Source: JBFGJY01 sp041576975
GTDB taxonomy: Bacteria > Pseudomonadota > Gammaproteobacteria > UBA4575
Length of the DNA: 41,951 nt
NCBI GenBank assembly: GCA_041576975.1
Contig: JBFGJY010000017.1
Coordinates: 1-41,951, forward strand
Reading direction: 5' to 3'
The position numbers and the translations under genes were made by a program. How positions within the stretch are numbered: position 1 is the first letter of the stretch; every line of letters starts with the position of its first letter. Of the stretch, positions 41,704 to 41,951 are shown piece by piece. The notes beneath the pieces are model-generated. The model did no database searches. It worked only from the letters and a program-made list of their open reading frames with translations, and was not told the origin of the DNA.

Positions 41704-41951
41704 ATGCAAAATTGGGAAGATCCAATTGCCGATGCACGTAAAAGTATGACGAGTGCCACCGCTCCCGCCATATTTACCGAACAGGCAATTGTAGAAAATG
41801 ACAGCGGAGGGTTTGAAGAAATTCCGGCTGACGCCAACGACGCTCTCATCGTTGATCGTGCCGAAATGGATAAAAAGCTGGAAGAAGAACGCCATCAAGG
41901 TGTTACCGGGTTAGAAAGCATCGAAATGGGTGCCAGCCGCATTCAAGTGGA
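41704..41951 (+). CDS. nrdB: class I ribonucleotide reductase, beta subunit (5' part, cut by window end)
   Basis: ATG 41704 with AGGAG 18-22 bases upstream opens a frame that runs to the window end without a stop. The N-terminal region is acidic and variable, then reaches GLESIEMGASRIQV, the conserved entry to the NrdB fold. Metal ligands lie beyond the window. It is the second gene of the nrdAB operon. Confidence 0.88.
   Translation, partial: MQNWEDPIADARKSMTSATAPAIFTEQAIVENDSGGFEEIPADANDALIVDRAEMDKKLEEERHQGVTGLESIEMGASRIQV

Overview
The window reads as a chromosomal segment of an AT-rich, sulfur-oxidizing gammaproteobacterium that runs the dissimilatory sulfite reductase pathway in the oxidative direction. 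The evidence is a full set of reverse-Dsr genes in the order known from Allochromatium vinosum (dsrA-B-E-F-H-C-M-K-L-J-O-P-N-R, about 10.1-22.9 kb). It includes dsrEFH and dsrL, which mark the oxidative type, and the active-site cysteines DsrE C78, DsrH C20 and DsrC C98/C109. The species cannot be named from the sequence.

Layout. (1) 0-9.8 kb is an accessory block flanking dsr. It holds two conserved proteins of unknown function, three different 2-oxoglutarate/Fe(II) oxygenases (2442, 6248, 8845), a GNAT acetyltransferase, a full-length second copy of DsrL on the minus strand, a DsrC-family protein lacking both redox cysteines (RspA-like), several small proteins, and a Cas6/Cmx6-like protein with no CRISPR array or other cas gene. 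(2) 10.1-22.9 kb is the dsr operon. DsrEFH and DsrC relay sulfur to DsrAB, DsrMKJOP is the transmembrane electron-transfer complex, DsrL links DsrAB to NAD(P)H, DsrN amidates sirohaem, and DsrR is a cysteine-free A-type scaffold homologue. A perfect hairpin follows dsrC and a terminator-like hairpin sits just before dsrN. (3) 23-31.6 kb holds small membrane and lipoproteins, the peptidoglycan glycosyltransferase MtgA, a NarX/NarL-type two-component pair, several unannotated one- or two-helix membrane peptides, and a decaying cupin gene array. (4) 31.6-35 kb has a secreted protein of unknown family followed by a secreted di-haem cytochrome c peroxidase-like protein. (5) 35-42 kb carries a phage-like small protein, a LexA/S24-fold protein without a DNA-binding domain, an Atm1-type ABC exporter and the start of the class I ribonucleotide reductase operon (nrdA, partial nrdB) with a recognisable promoter, NrdR-like box and DnaA box.

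Two non-coding signals stand out. One is a family of about 127-bp palindromic elements with terminal inverted repeats and compensatory changes in the central hairpin (copies near 3.1, 7.8 and 18.5 kb, the last inside the dsr operon, and a possible degenerate copy near 26.4 kb). The other is a series of tandem, degenerate copies of the last codons of the RspA-like gene directly downstream of it. The most interesting protein-level signal is the minus-strand group TauD-like oxygenase / 66-aa protein / orphan Cas6-like protein, lying next to the RspA-like gene beside the dsr operon.
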